Source: Vigna angularis (lineage: Eukaryota; Streptophyta; Magnoliopsida; Fabales; Fabaceae). Taken from it: DNA of 64,000 nucleotides. Position 1 is the first letter of the stretch, and each line of letters opens with the position of its first letter. This document shows, one piece after another, positions 41,911-54,370 of the stretch. The DNA lies in the NCBI RefSeq assembly GCF_016808095.1, contig NC_068973.1:62001-126000 (forward strand), read 5' to 3'. Under the pieces are notes generated by a model that was not told the origin of the DNA, searched no databases, and worked only from the letters and a program-made list of their open reading frames with translations. Both the position numbers and the translations under genes were made by a program.

Positions 41911-43067
41911 CATACTTGTATTGGAAAAATTAGCGAGTCCTCTTCCTATATAATATATAAGGCTTTGTTTTTTGGCCGTCTCCTAGTTTGGGGTTTGATT
42001 TCTTTCTACAGAAGGTAGTTACGATTTGTTTTTGATGAAATCAAGTTTGAGCTCTTTTTGATTGGTTTTTCAATCACCAGTAAATTTTGTCCCTCAATAG
42101 TGCGGTAATGAAACGGTGGGGAACACTGCAGGGTTGTGTATATAGATTTTGCGGTCGAGCGATGGATATTCTACTGGCCCTAATTTTGACGACTTCCTCA
42201 TGCAACCTCACCAATCAGCTAATTGTCTCAGGTCTTTCATTATTCTTTTTGTCCCACACTTGTAAATTTTTGTTATTCTCTTGACATCCATCGGTTCCAA
42301 GCTTGTCAATATGAGGTCAAGATTTTGGTTTTTGATTTCTCAACCCTTTCTTTCTCCTTGCCGTATCATATCCGTTTCCTTTCAGATTTGTTGATGCCCT
42401 TTCTGTTATCACAATTCTGTCCATATATATTTAAAGAGTTTATTTATGACATTTTTTAATATTTATGTCAATCTGTTTCACTAACGATGTTACCAAATTT
42501 AATATGAATTTTTTTTAGGATTTCTCAATCATACAAATTTGAATTCAATATAAGTTGATACTCTGACGTTCATCCTGGTGTCTAAGTTAAACTGACGTTG
42601 TAATAAACCATCTTATAAAAGTTTATGAAAAATTTATATACTATTAAGAATGAAACAAAGTTTTATTGAATGAAAGCGATGACAAATATGCTTGAAGCAC
42701 TCTCACTGTTCCACATAATTCGTTTTTTCTCCATCCCAGAAAGATAAATAACAAAAAATATCTAAAGACATACTTTTTGCAAATTTGGTATTGAAGAGAA
42801 AATTGACAAATGCCCATGTGGTTTTTATATTACAATGTCAGGAACTAACGACATGAATTGCGGATAGACAATGGAGAAGAAGGAAAGAAAAAAAAAAGAA
42901 TAATTAAATTTAATAAAAAAATTAAAATTAGTATCGCGTGCACATTCACAGTAGTGTTGTTTCCGTGAATTAGTGAACTTACGCACATTTTGGTCATGGA
43001 GATATTTGCAAATAAGAATGAATATATATGTGACAAAACTTGGTAATGGGTGGGGGTAGGTGAGATT
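41911..43067. other. convergent spacer between PAUSED and lipoxygenase (copy 1)
   Basis: Contains the 3' UTR of PAUSED (plus strand) and of the lipoxygenase (minus strand), tail to tail over 1.16 kb. No further gene was recognised; frames at 42087-42459 have no domain and cover presumed UTR. Confidence 0.6.
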
Positions 43068-46000
43068 TTACGTGGAGACACTGTTAGGAATCCCTCTGCA
43101 TGTAACGCCGGGTTGAGAGGTAGGTGCAAGTAACTCGTAAGGTAAAACCCCTGGGCCACAGCGGTTTCTGAGTGTTGGGTCATAGTTCCTTCTCTCAATC
43201 TCCTTCTCTATCTCTCTCATTTCTGCGGAGAAGTTGTAGAATGCCTCGATGATCTCTGCTTCACCTGACCAAATGGATGACTGTTGGCGCTCCCCCAAAT
43301 ACTCCTCGTCCGGTGAGTGGGTAGAGAGTGTGTCAACTATTGCCATATATTTTGTAGCTTGTAACAAGCTTGGCAGCGCATTTAGGAAATACTTTTCGGG
43401 ATCTGCCATGAAATTCGCTTGTTTTTCACTCTTTTTTTCCTCTTCGTCTTCTGGGATTAATCTTCTCATTAGCGGAGGACGATTCGGCACATAACCTCCG
43501 TAAGGGTACTGTCCAAAATTAATAGCTGCATGCTGTGCGGATACCGTCCAAATCAATGTGGTAAGTATAGACACAAGATCCTCACTATCATTCAACGTCG
43601 GCCACCACCCTTCATGCCTAAGATCAGCATGCCCCACATTGATTGATTCAGAGTACCATGCTTGTAGCTCCCTGTCATTGCAAACCTTGCTTGGATGGCC
43701 GTAGTAGTGCTTCACATAGGCGCGGACCCAGTTCTCGATTGCAGACCAGACCATAAGCCCATCTGCAGCGTAAGGATAGTCTTCTATTACCAGTTTTACA
43801 CCATTTGGCTGTGTTGCGTCAGGTACCGCCATTCCCCTGCAGCGATGGATCATGCAATGAGACTCTCATTTATAAGATTCGTTCAACTCAGAAATGGGTC
43901 TCTTTTCGTTTTCAACTAACCTGCGTATGAGATCTGCCGGGAGGCCTTCCATGTCAAAGCGCCACAAGTGTTTGTATGCAGCAGAACTGATCTCCGTGCA
44001 GTAGCGCCCAGGTGTAAAACTAGACTCGATGATTCCGTCGGCATTGATCAGTTTCTGGCGAGCTAAAGCATTGATATCCAATGTGTACCTCATGTGTGGT
44101 TCCAACAGCTTAAAAACAGGATGCATTGCACTTAATTGTCTATGAGCAGACAATATAAATGGTTCCGTGCAGGCATGTGTGCGTAACCTGCATACAGTTT
44201 ACCAGAGAATTCTTTTTCGATTAGTTAACCAACAAGATGTAATCAAATGGTACTTAAATAGTACATATGCTGCTTCCGGATTTGCTTACCAATGGTTAAC
44301 AAGTTGGTGCACACCAGCATCATTGGCACAAACATGAGCTTTGGCCAGCTGCCACTTCCAATATGTGGTTGCGTCCACAGGAGGGGTAACTACGCGTTTC
44401 GATCCGGAACTTGGTCCGAGGCTAAGTTCTATAGCAATTGGTTTGAGAGTGCCAAGCGGTGTCAAGAAAAATATGGTGCGGGTAGAATAGGATTTTCTAC
44501 CATCAAGGGCGTTGATCCGGTCAACAAATGGAACATAGACATCGTGATAGTTTATCATAAACAGCTTATTTGCCTGTATTGCCTGAGAAATTCGAAGTAA
44601 CAAATTTAGTGCCAGGGTCCCAATTGTTTAAGATAAGCCATGGGATTTGGCGACAAAACATTTTAGTCATGTTGTCGAGGATTTTGAGGAGTACCTGTTG
44701 CACGGTCATGCCATTCAGTTGTGCCAAAATATGTTCTTCTTTGAGTGCAGACTCTTGGTGGCCATACATTTCGGGGTCAAGTTTGCTCACCGGTGGGAAA
44801 ACTTCAAGCCGCTCAATATTAATAGGGTTGACTCCTGCTATTGCTTGCCTGGCGAATTCATCATCTCGAAGCCAGGCAAACTTGTCCTCTGTATAATAAG
44901 CACGAGATCGTTAGTTTAATCAGCAACACCTTGTTTACAATAACAATATAATAATTATGAAGGATAAATTAGTTCACGCCAAAAAGATAACAATTAGAAG
45001 GAAAAGAACAAGGGACACTCACTGGAAATAATTTTGGGAGTGTCATATTTGAGAAGTTCTTGGCTGCATTGTTTTATCTTTATGACCACTTGTGACAGAG
45101 GGAATTTCTTTATAATTTCATCTTGCAAGGGCTGGCTATCATTGTAAAGGTCGTCAAAGTCTGAAAATCGGTTGAAGTCTTGGTTATCAGCAGAGAGACT
45201 AGCCTTAAGGCCAGGGATCAAGTTATGGAGCACTGCCTTCAGCCTCTTGATTACGAATGTGTTCATTTTAGACTCGTCGAATTGCTCGTCTCTTGGTACG
45301 TACATAGGCTGTGGCAAATCCACACGACTCTCAGCATGCATATCTATAAAACGCAATTTACTGTGTTATGCTCACGTCCGTAATAATTAACCTTAGACGA
45401 GTGAATGAATTGTTAATGTTACCTGTATCTGTGGGGGCCCGACCAGTACGACAGCGTCTTGGGTATGGATGGTTTTGGGTTCCACCAAGAGTCGGTCTGG
45501 TAAGCTCAATTCCTTCATCTGGATTACCCAAATCGTTGTATGTGTCGAAATCATATATTCTATCACACAATTTTCTAACTCCTTTCCCATCACCTCTAAG
45601 ATTTATCAACTCTTTCTCCCTCAGTACTCTAAGCCCAGCAGGTGTATCACCAGGTAAATATGCCTGACAAAATAAATCAAATTATAAAAAATATATATAT
45701 AATAAAAACCCAGAATTAGCAGAATAAAAAATAAAACAACTTGTACGTAATAAATTCTTAGTTATATCTTTCTGTGAGTGGGTCTATTAAATTGGGTAGC
45801 GACCGTGTTGTCGGTGGTTGATATACGTAAGCTTAAATAAACCCTAGCATTAGTCGATAAGAATTTTGAAAACTCATTTCACAGGTATAATAATCTGTAT
45901 ATGGCTGCTTGTTTACGATTTGTAACTTGTGATTATGGAGGAAGACTTTTTCTTTGATCAAAGCAGCCGAGTCTACTATTGAAAGTTGAAAATTTTGAAT

Positions 46001-46828
46001 AATAAAAAAAGGAATGCATGTTCAACTGGTTAGCATTATTAAATAGTAATTAAATGCTTTGACCTTTCCAAGTTGGTTACCTTGTTAGAAAAGAATATCC
46101 TCTCTCCTTGTACCCATGAGTTGCAGGGGAAAGGAACTGCTCCACTCACAAACCCTTCGATGACTATACTTTCCAAGAAGAACTCTCTTTGGTGTTTGTT
46201 TGTAACAGCAATAGCTCCAGGGACTCCAAAATCTGAGTCCACAATGAATTCGGCTGTATAATTAACTCTCTCTGCTTTGACACTGGATTTCTTTGACCAG
46301 TTCTTTAGGGCTGCTTTGTTGCTCTTCTTTGGAGATTTCCTTTCTAAGAAGCATATTAAAATAACATTAGATTCGTTTGTTGTGTTTTCTAAGAGAGAGT
46401 GGGAAGTAATAATGGTGAGTTGTGAAAGGCTTACTTGGGTCAATGTCAGTGCTGATAAGCTCCAGCACAACATTTCTTGTTCCTATACTATCACTGATGG
46501 CGTCCAAATGCTTCAGCATGGTCTCTCTGAAATTCTCTCTGATCTTGTTCCTCACCGTTACCACAGCTCTGACCTTGAACTGCACAGGTTTCTCTGCATG
46601 CACTCTCAGTGTGGTCTTAATAAAATCCTGACTAATAGCTGCTACCGGAAACCTTGGTCCCCTTCTCAACCTCGTACCCCTTGTCGTGTTGTGGAAAGGA
46701 AACGAGATAGGATTGAGGCCGAACAAGGGTTGGTTGTGTTGAAAAGTATTATTGTGAAGAAGCAGTTTGGAGGAAGCAGAAGCAAACGAGGTAAAACCCA
46801 TGAGTTGGTTATGAAGAGCCACTGGCAT
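43068..46828 (-). CDS. LOX: chloroplast 13-lipoxygenase, array copy 1
   Basis: Eight exons on the minus strand: 46828-46435, 46343-46081, 45663-45423, 45343-45023, 44888-44695, 44582-44290, 44187-43921, 43836-43068, all GT-AG and in phase, giving 913 aa. Residues 1 to about 50 look like a chloroplast transit peptide; a PLAT domain (about 85-215) and the lipoxygenase domain follow. Iron ligands are visible: His568 and His573 (NHWLRTH), His760 and Asn764 (HAAIN). The family adds O2 to linolenate, and text such as [19 protein letters not shown] fits the plastid 13-LOX class feeding jasmonate and volatile synthesis. The protein ends GIPNSVST: the usual terminal Ile is Thr. An upstream in-frame ATG at 46939 is less likely, as an AT-rich TATA-like box at 46961-46970 would put transcription start near it. 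Confidence 0.93.
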
Positions 46829-47429
46829 GTTGGCTGCTTCTTTTTTCACAACGTATGAAGCGTTGAGTTTGTTTTTATGTTTAGGGCAGAAATAAGAAAG
46901 AAGAAAGAAGAAAGACAAAAAAAAGAGTTGAGTATGCAACGCAGCTGAGTCTTTTCGTCCATATTTATTTGTGAATCTATAGTTATATTTTCTCCCCCGC
47001 TACCAAGTCAAAACCAGTTTTTGTTTAGCGCGTGGACCAGAAACAAACTATTTATTTTTAATTTTATTAGAACCCAAATAAATAGTTTTCTTTTGCCAGA
47101 TCATATGTTCCTGAATACGTTTCATATTATATCGGACACATTAGTGCAAATGTAAGGACTGAAAACAATTATCCTAAAAAAAATTGACATTAGATTCCTT
47201 TGTTGTGTTTTCTTTTATATTTTTAAGAATAATTTCTCTTATAGTTTCTTTTATTTAAAAAAAAAAAATTTAGAGGATAAGTAAAACTAAAACCAGAAGC
47301 TGTCATGAAATAGATTACTACTTGTGTAATGAAATATTTCCTGTAAAGCAATGAGCGCTATTATTATTGGAACAAATAGAAGCGTTAACTTACCAACTCA
47401 ATGGTACCTTTCGACGCAAAAGAAAAAGC

Positions 47430-47432
<3 letters not shown>

Positions 47433-47518
<86 letters not shown>
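47433..47518. repeat. (AT)43 microsatellite upstream of lipoxygenase copy 1
   Basis: Uninterrupted AT dinucleotides over 86 bp. The matching tract in unit 2 is (AT)37. Confidence 0.97.
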
Positions 47519-47521
<3 letters not shown>

Positions 47522-47641
47522 CGATAATCTTAAGAACATAAAAAACATTTAGACGTCAGTCACTCGCTAGACCAACGTCATAAACCCATTCAAAGTCGAT
47601 TTTTCTTCTTCACTGACCTTTGATGATATTGAACTCTTATT

Positions 47642-47750
47642 GAGCTTGGATTGTGTAGCTGCTGAGCTTGAACTGACGAGCTGTTGAGCTCGGGTTATCA
47701 AACTGCTGAGCTCAGACTATTATGCTGTTGAATTCGAACTACTAAACTTT
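47642..47750 (+). repeat. 22-bp tandem repeat, about five copies (unit 1)
   Basis: Successive 22-bp blocks begin GAGCTTGGATTG, GAGCTTGAACTG, GAGCTCGGGTTA, GAGCTCAGACTA and GAATTCGAACTA, with partially conserved AGCTGCT/TGCTGTT ends. The copies are diverged, so the repeat is older than the 11.3-kb array. It recurs at 58933-59041. Confidence 0.75.
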
Positions 47751-50700
47751 GTATAATTGAAGCATAAAACGTCAAAAGTTCTCGAAGTCGACATGTAAAA
47801 CTCTTTAAACGTCGAAAAATCATAGAATACATTTAAATGTGTTCAAATAAAAAAATTGCAGTGCCATAAATGAATTTTGAATATCCATATTATATATATA
47901 TATATATATGAAGATAATCTTAAGAACATAAAAAACAATTATGACCTAAACCTTTGCTTAGTGTTCTTGAATTAGATATTTTCAATATTCAAAGTAATAT
48001 TCAAATTTTAAACAATAGTTAAATATTACAAAAGCGTAAATAAAATTGATGACGTTTTTTAAGTAGAAAATATTGTTATGCCGAAAAATCAAGTCAAAGT
48101 CAAATTTATTCAGTTATATTAAGGTCAAATATTAAGTTCAATTCGATCAAAAGTCATCCTGGACTGAAAATAAATTTTATAATAAAAAACTAATTGTAGT
48201 TTTAAAACCTACAACTAAAACATTATATTGAGAACGACTTTGAAAATAATAAAACAATTAACAAGAATAATTACTCTCACTACAACATTTTTTGCATACT
48301 AAATAGAATTGTTTTATGCAAAACAAATTTTTGACATAACAATTTTTTAGTAATTTCACACTTTAATAGAAATCTGTGAACACATTAACTTATTACGAAC
48401 CATTCAAAATAAAATTTCAATTATATATCCATCACCTATCACCTAATAGGTATTATGATTAAATTGATAATCTCCATAATTAATATATTTAATAATTATA
48501 GATAATAATTGCTATTAATAAATTATATTAATCCATACAAATTATTGAAATCTTGTTTCAATTTTCCAAGCGCCCCCTTACAGGGGCAGTCGGCAGGCCC
48601 AGCAGATGGAAAAGAATTAAAATAAAGAAGTAAACGAGACATAAAATTGAATTGATAGGATGACCTAGTTAACTTGTTTAATTAACTTGTTTAATTAATG
48701 CTAAGAAAGCTTCGGGGGAAGAATATTAAAGTGGAAGTTGCATTGTATTGCATTAGTTGAGATCATGGAATTGTTGTGGAATTTGTAAACATTTTAAAAC
48801 TTGGGACTTTTCATCTTCACATAACCGCGGAGATATGAACACTTCCATTGAAAATTTAACGCAAGTGTCAGATGGTTGAATAACAAGTGTTGTTCATTGG
48901 TCGCTTAGTCCAACTCCAATCAACCCAATGCCCAATAAATCAAAGTCATACATCTAATTAATTATTTTAAAATAGGTACGTGGTTTAGTTTAGTCATACA
49001 AAAATAATTATCTTATCAATTTTATTTGTTAACTTTAATTATTTTTTATTTAAATTTTATTTAAATTTTATTTAAATTTAATATTTTTAATTAAAAATAA
49101 TTAACTATTATAAAAAATTACTTATAAAACAAATAAAGATTATTATTTTTTACTATTATAAAAAAATAAACACATATACATAGCTTATGTAACGACAAAA
49201 AAGTGATTAAAAATTAAAACATTTCAATATAAGAAGCAGAGTTTAAAAGTAATTGAAGAAAGAGTTATAAAAGCATTAAAAAATAGAATTAATTGTTTAG
49301 CATGTAAACGGCAACAGTAGGGATACATGGAGGTAGAGGTTGACTGAGGGAATGAGTACTTTCAAGATTCCAAACCTGACGCCTGCATGTCAAAATCTAT
49401 AGGGCCGACGCGCCCACCACCACACCCATAGACTAATTCCTTATAACTCTTTCAAACAAAACGGTAAAACCATGACTTTTAATTTTATTTTTCTTGGAGA
49501 TGGGTCACCTAAATGCCAAACGGAGAAAATATAAGAACCCGTAAAAGTTTATTTTTGATCCTACCTTAAGGACAAAACTCAAACAAACCAAACAAATATT
49601 AAGTAAATAAATACAAATTAGAGTACCTTCAAAATTGAATTTGAATTCTTTATTGAGTTTTTATGTACCTTTTTTATGTTATGTCTTTAAAATACGTTGA
49701 TTGAACACTAATTTTGATGTTTTAGAATATATTAAAAGGATTCTTATAATATCAATATTAATGTATTATTAATGTTTAACATATTACATCACCAAAAAAT
49801 TTCAAAGTTACACCCATTTGTAATTAATTGAATTGTTATAGGTAAGAGAAATCATGAATTTCTTTGTTAAAGTATTCAATGTGCAGGATGCCAAAGAGAA
49901 GACTTCGACTAACATATCAACATGGGATGAGATGACCTCATATGTTCATGCTGGCAACATAAGAAACATAATTTAGGATAACTAATAAAGAATAAAGAAT
50001 TAAGGTGGCTAATCATAGGTAAGGAAACCTAAGATTGAATATTCTTACAAACTCTTGTATCATGAACTCATACAAGTATTATATAATAAATAAACAGTCA
50101 TGAGACATGTCATTTAATTTAATCACTATTTACTTACTAGTGGTTTGTAAGATTTACTACTAAAGATTTTAATGATTAAGTTAGTTAAGAATGTTCAGAC
50201 TTACATAAAGAAGACATATCAGCTCTGAAAGAGTGGATATAAACAATAAATACGTAGAAGGTACGAGTAGTCTTTTGTATGACCATTTATTATTTGTTTT
50301 TCTTTTAAGTTTTTGATAAACTATTTTTATAAGGATTAAATATTTTTTTAATCTTTAAACTTACACACAATTAAAATTTATCATTGTTTCAAACTTTGAT
50401 AAATTTTAATCCTTAAAATTTAAATTAATAGTTATAGTTTTTTAAAATTAATAACATTAACTTTTTTAAGTTTACTAAACAATGTTTTAGACTAATATTT
50501 GAAGTTGGAATTTGTCAAAATAATATAAATATCTCAAATTTCATCTTCATATGAGACGTTGAGTCAAAATTTAAAAACTAAAAATATATTTAATTTTTCT
50601 TATAATTGAGTACTAAATGAATTTATAGTTTTTATGCTAAAATTAATATTTATATTCTTAATTTTTTATATTGTGGTTTGTTTTTTTAATTGATATTTAT

Positions 50701-51343
50701 TTGATTCTACTTAAGTGTATTAGGATTTACTATATTATTTGACTGATTGTTGAAGATTAGACATTTAATTGTATGATAAAATCTATCTATATTTATATAA
50801 CATAGGTATATTTTTTAAAAGAGTATGAATTAGTTAAACTGAAATTTGTAAAATAAAAAATGGTTTTGATTTTGCCCATCCTTAGATGATTGGCTGTTTC
50901 ATGATCTGATATAGTTTAACAGACTTAATTGTGTGAGGTTTGAGTATTAATGAATTGGAAAAGGAAATAGAAGAATTTGAATAAACTAACTAACACATGA
51001 CAGATAAAACCCTCACAAGATAAAATTAATGGCACTCGATAGGTTGACAATATTTGATCGCCCAATAAGCAAGTGGAAACGATGATAAGTTACCTTTTTG
51101 TGTTTTTTTGAGGAGTCATGTGCTAAGCTTTCCATAATTGGTAAGTTTCCTTTGATATTACTTACTTTACTGAGTATGATCCCAAACCCCATGCACTCGG
51201 CCCCCTTTTTTTCGTTCTAGTACCATTTGGTGTGAGTCATCTAGAGTTCCTCATGGTTTCTCTTTGTAGAAACCCTAGGGCTGCCTTCTGTTCTTTCTCT
51301 ATTGCATTACTGGAATGTGTGCATGCCTTTACCTTGTTTCAAA

Positions 51344-51914
51344 ATGTCTTTAGGGACTATCTCCTCTTTTCCCTGGATTCCTTCTATAACTTCTAAGAAA
51401 TTAAATGGGAAAAATTACCTATCTTGGTCTGTGTCAATTGAACTTTGATATCTTGCTCAAAGGTTCCATGATCACTTAAAAGAATATTGGAGTAGAGTAC
51501 CAACAGATCAAATTCAACCTTGGAAGAAACCTGATTTTCATCTTTGTGCTCTACTTTGGCTTAGGTCATCCAAAACCCGTAACTCCTTTTGGATAAAGGT
51601 CAAAAATATTTTTGTAGACGATGTCCAACACCTCTATGATTATGCTAATCGATTGTCTCAAGCAATCTGATAATGACATGACGTCTTTCATTGCTAAATC
51701 TCAATCAATAGTTGAGGAATTGAAAATGTTCTTGGTAGTTCACTCATTAGTTGAGATAAAAGAAATGTTGGATAAGTTTTATATGGTTATGATCCTCTAT
51801 GCCATGAATCTAGATTTTTATCATATTAGTGATCAAATTTTAACCTGTCAAGAAGTTTCTTCTATGGAAAACTTGACAAGACTCGATCGTGTACCATCAC
51901 TACTTTATGGATGA
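51344..51914 (+). pseudogene. decayed copia gag (array copy 2)
   Basis: An exact positional copy of 40041-40611 with the same in-frame TGA (51446-51448) and frameshift. The primer site and LTR are absent because the array unit begins downstream of them. Confidence 0.85.
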
Positions 51915-52717
51915 AAATTAATCCAAACATTTTTTTTTCAACATTAATTATTTCTTAAGCTTACTTTTTTAACAATTTTTTTTTTAAAATATATTTTAAA
52001 TTTTTTTCACAGATTTTATTTCTGAAAATATAATTTTAAAAATAGATTTCTAATTTTCTTAAAATATATTATTTTTATGGATGAATTGTATTCATGAGAA
52101 AGCTGTTAATGGATAGATTGAATTGGATTTTTTATTAATTAGATCAGGATGAATAAGATATTTTAATTAAATTTTTGGTGGATCATAATGGATTAATGAT
52201 TTTTTTCATCGTATCCATTATAATTCGAAATAAAATTGATCAAATCCGTCCAGTATGTCATTCTTAGTCCTACAGTTATTTGTTTAAAAGTTTGTATATT
52301 CAAGGGTGTTGTCTCCTTGATCTTAAATTTGCTATAAAATAAGTGCATGTTTGAAACTCTTCTTCTAAAGAAAATACTTATTTTTCAAAAGCTCTGATTA
52401 GATAGTATGAAAAAATAAGCTAATATTGGTTCACAATAAGTTGAACCAAACAGATTGTTTGGCTTGTCTAATGGGCTCCCTGCGTTTGGTTTGTTTGAAG
52501 GAAATTTGTTTAGCTGAAAAAGAAAAAAGAGGGAAAATTTGTATGAGGGAATGGTCAACTAACTATAACGGTGTAATCGGAGCATACTAGTATATGGTTT
52601 TTCGGTGTTTGTTACTTCGGAAGATGGATATTGTATATTTATTTAAGTGTTTTGATGGTTTATGCCAATTTTTTGTGCTCATGTTCTTCTTCCTTCTATT
52701 TTCGATTTTCTGTACAG

Positions 52718-53213
52718 TTTATTTTGTTTGGAGAAATCGTGCTGGCACAGAAGGTAATGTATGAAAAATTTGGGGATGCTTTTCTGGTTCATTTTGTATC
52801 AAAAGGATTATCTTCTGCAAATAGCCCACAAGATCTGGCAGAGCAATATCGTCAAAAGTTGCAGGTAATAAAAGCTTATGGCGGTGAAATGTTTAGAATA
52901 TAGTCCTACTGAAATAATCGAAGTTCTTTTTTCCCCCATATAACATCCTGGAACTTCTTCTCTGCCATGCTTATGTTGTGAGTAATTTGATGAAAAGATT
53001 ATTTATGCTCTGTAACGTCTCTTGCTAAGTAAAGTGTGAATTGTAGTGCTTGTTGTTTAATAGGTGAATCACCGGATGAACATCTGTTGTGGTGGGCTAA
53101 AATACTATGATATTTTGGTGCAGGGTGGAGATTTAAAGGCACTAAAATCTTTCTATCAGTCAGTAGTGGAAAACTTGAGACTGCAGCAGAATGGAAGCCT
53201 TGTATTCAGATAG
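52718..53213 (+). pseudogene. orphan PAUSED exons 12-13 (array copy 2)
   Basis: Exon 12 (52718-52864) and exon 13 with the stop codon (53124-53213) are perfect copies of 41415-41561 and 41821-41910, with the same splice sites and the same stretch of upstream intron back to the array edge. Exons 1-11 are not repeated, so this is a headless 3' gene piece. It could serve as alternative terminal exons for a transcript reading through the array, and the resulting protein would be unchanged. Confidence 0.93.
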
Positions 53214-54370
53214 CATACTTGTATTGGAAAAATTAGCGAGTCCTCTTCCTATATAATATATAAGGCTTTGTTTTTTGGCCGTCTCCTAGTTTGGGGTTTG
53301 ATTTCTTTCTACAGAAGGTAGTTACGATTTGTTTTTGATGAAATCAAGTTTGAGCTCTTTTTGATTGGTTTTTCAATCACCAGTAAATTTTGTCCCTCAA
53401 TAGTGCGGTAATGAAACGGTGGGGAACACTGCAGGGTTGTGTATATAGATTTTGCGGTCGAGCGATGGATATTCTACTGGCCCTAATTTTGACGACTTCC
53501 TCATGCAACCTCACCAATCAGCTAATTGTCTCAGGTCTTTCATTATTCTTTTTGTCCCACACTTGTAAATTTTTGTTATTCTCTTGACATCCATCGGTTC
53601 CAAGCTTGTCAATATGAGGTCAAGATTTTGGTTTTTGATTTCTCAACCCTTTCTTTCTCCTTGCCGTATCATATCCGTTTCCTTTCAGATTTGTTGATGC
53701 CCTTTCTGTTATCACAATTCTGTCCATATATATTTAAAGAGTTTATTTATGACATTTTTTAATATTTATGTCAATCTGTTTCACTAACGATGTTACCAAA
53801 TTTAATATGAATTTTTTTTAGGATTTCTCAATCATACAAATTTGAATTCAATATAAGTTGATACTCTGACGTTCATCCTGGTGTCTAAGTTAAACTGACG
53901 TTGTAATAAACCATCTTATAAAAGTTTATGAAAAATTTATATACTATTAAGAATGAAACAAAGTTTTATTGAATGAAAGCGATGACAAATATGCTTGAAG
54001 CACTCTCACTGTTCCACATAATTCGTTTTTTCTCCATCCCAGAAAGATAAATAACAAAAAATATCTAAAGACATACTTTTTGCAAATTTGGTATTGAAGA
54101 GAAAATTGACAAATGCCCATGTGGTTTTTATATTACAATGTCAGGAACTAACGACATGAATTGCGGATAGACAATGGAGAAGAAGGAAAGAAAAAAAAAA
54201 GAATAATTAAATTTAATAAAAAAATTAAAATTAGTATCGCGTGCACATTCACAGTAGTGTTGTTTCCGTGAATTAGTGAACTTACGCACATTTTGGTCAT
54301 GGAGATATTTGCAAATAAGAATGAATATATATGTGACAAAACTTGGTAATGGGTGGGGGTAGGTGAGATT
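53214..54370. other. convergent spacer of unit 2
   Basis: A copy of 41911-43067: the duplicated PAUSED 3' UTR and the lipoxygenase 3' UTR. No other gene. Confidence 0.6.

Larger units (their letters stand above)
39893..51195. repeat. tandem array unit 1 (11,303 bp)
   Basis: From CTCGGCCCCC at 39893 the sequence recurs at 51196 and again at 62487. Unit 1 holds the broken gag, PAUSED exons 12-13, a complete lipoxygenase gene on the minus strand, an (AT)43 tract and about 3.6 kb of non-coding DNA. The base before the junction differs (T at 39892, A at 51195 and 62486), which defines the edge. Unit length differs from unit 2 by 12 bp, fully explained by the AT tract. Confidence 0.95.
46829..51195. 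other. lipoxygenase upstream region and non-coding remainder of unit 1
   Basis: Holds the lipoxygenase promoter (minus strand; AAATAAATAT at 46970-46961 is a TATA-like box), an AT microsatellite about 605 bp upstream of the start codon, and a 22-bp repeat. The rest to the unit end is AT-rich DNA. A 40-codon frame at 49854-49976 has no recognisable domain. No gene was identified. Confidence 0.55.

Noticed and set aside
44780..44800. GTGAGC inside lipoxygenase exon 5 as a splice donor
   Set aside because: The frame stays open and matches the family through this point (SKLDPEMYG), so the exon continues to the donor at 44695/44694.
43249..46858. Plus-strand frames opposite the lipoxygenase exons (for example 44292-44600, 46277-46858)
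   Set aside because: They are shadows of minus-strand exons. The minus strand has the domains, the phased splice sites and the family match.
46829..46939. Upstream ATG at 46939 as the lipoxygenase start, adding 37 residues (MHTQLFFLSFFFLLSY)
   Set aside because: A TATA-like box at 46961-46970 would place the transcript start next to or inside this ATG, and the added part looks like a hydrophobic stretch rather than a plastid transit peptide. The ATG at 46828 gives a normal 913-aa plastid enzyme. Not excluded without a transcript.
47367..47552. Reading frame through the AT microsatellite (repeating Ile-Tyr)
   Set aside because: It is produced by the AT dinucleotide run and has no flanking coding evidence.
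49854..49976. 40-codon frame MNFFVKVFNVQDAKEKTS as a small peptide gene
   Set aside because: Short, no signal peptide, no known motif, and no promoter context. It is repeated only because the whole unit is repeated.
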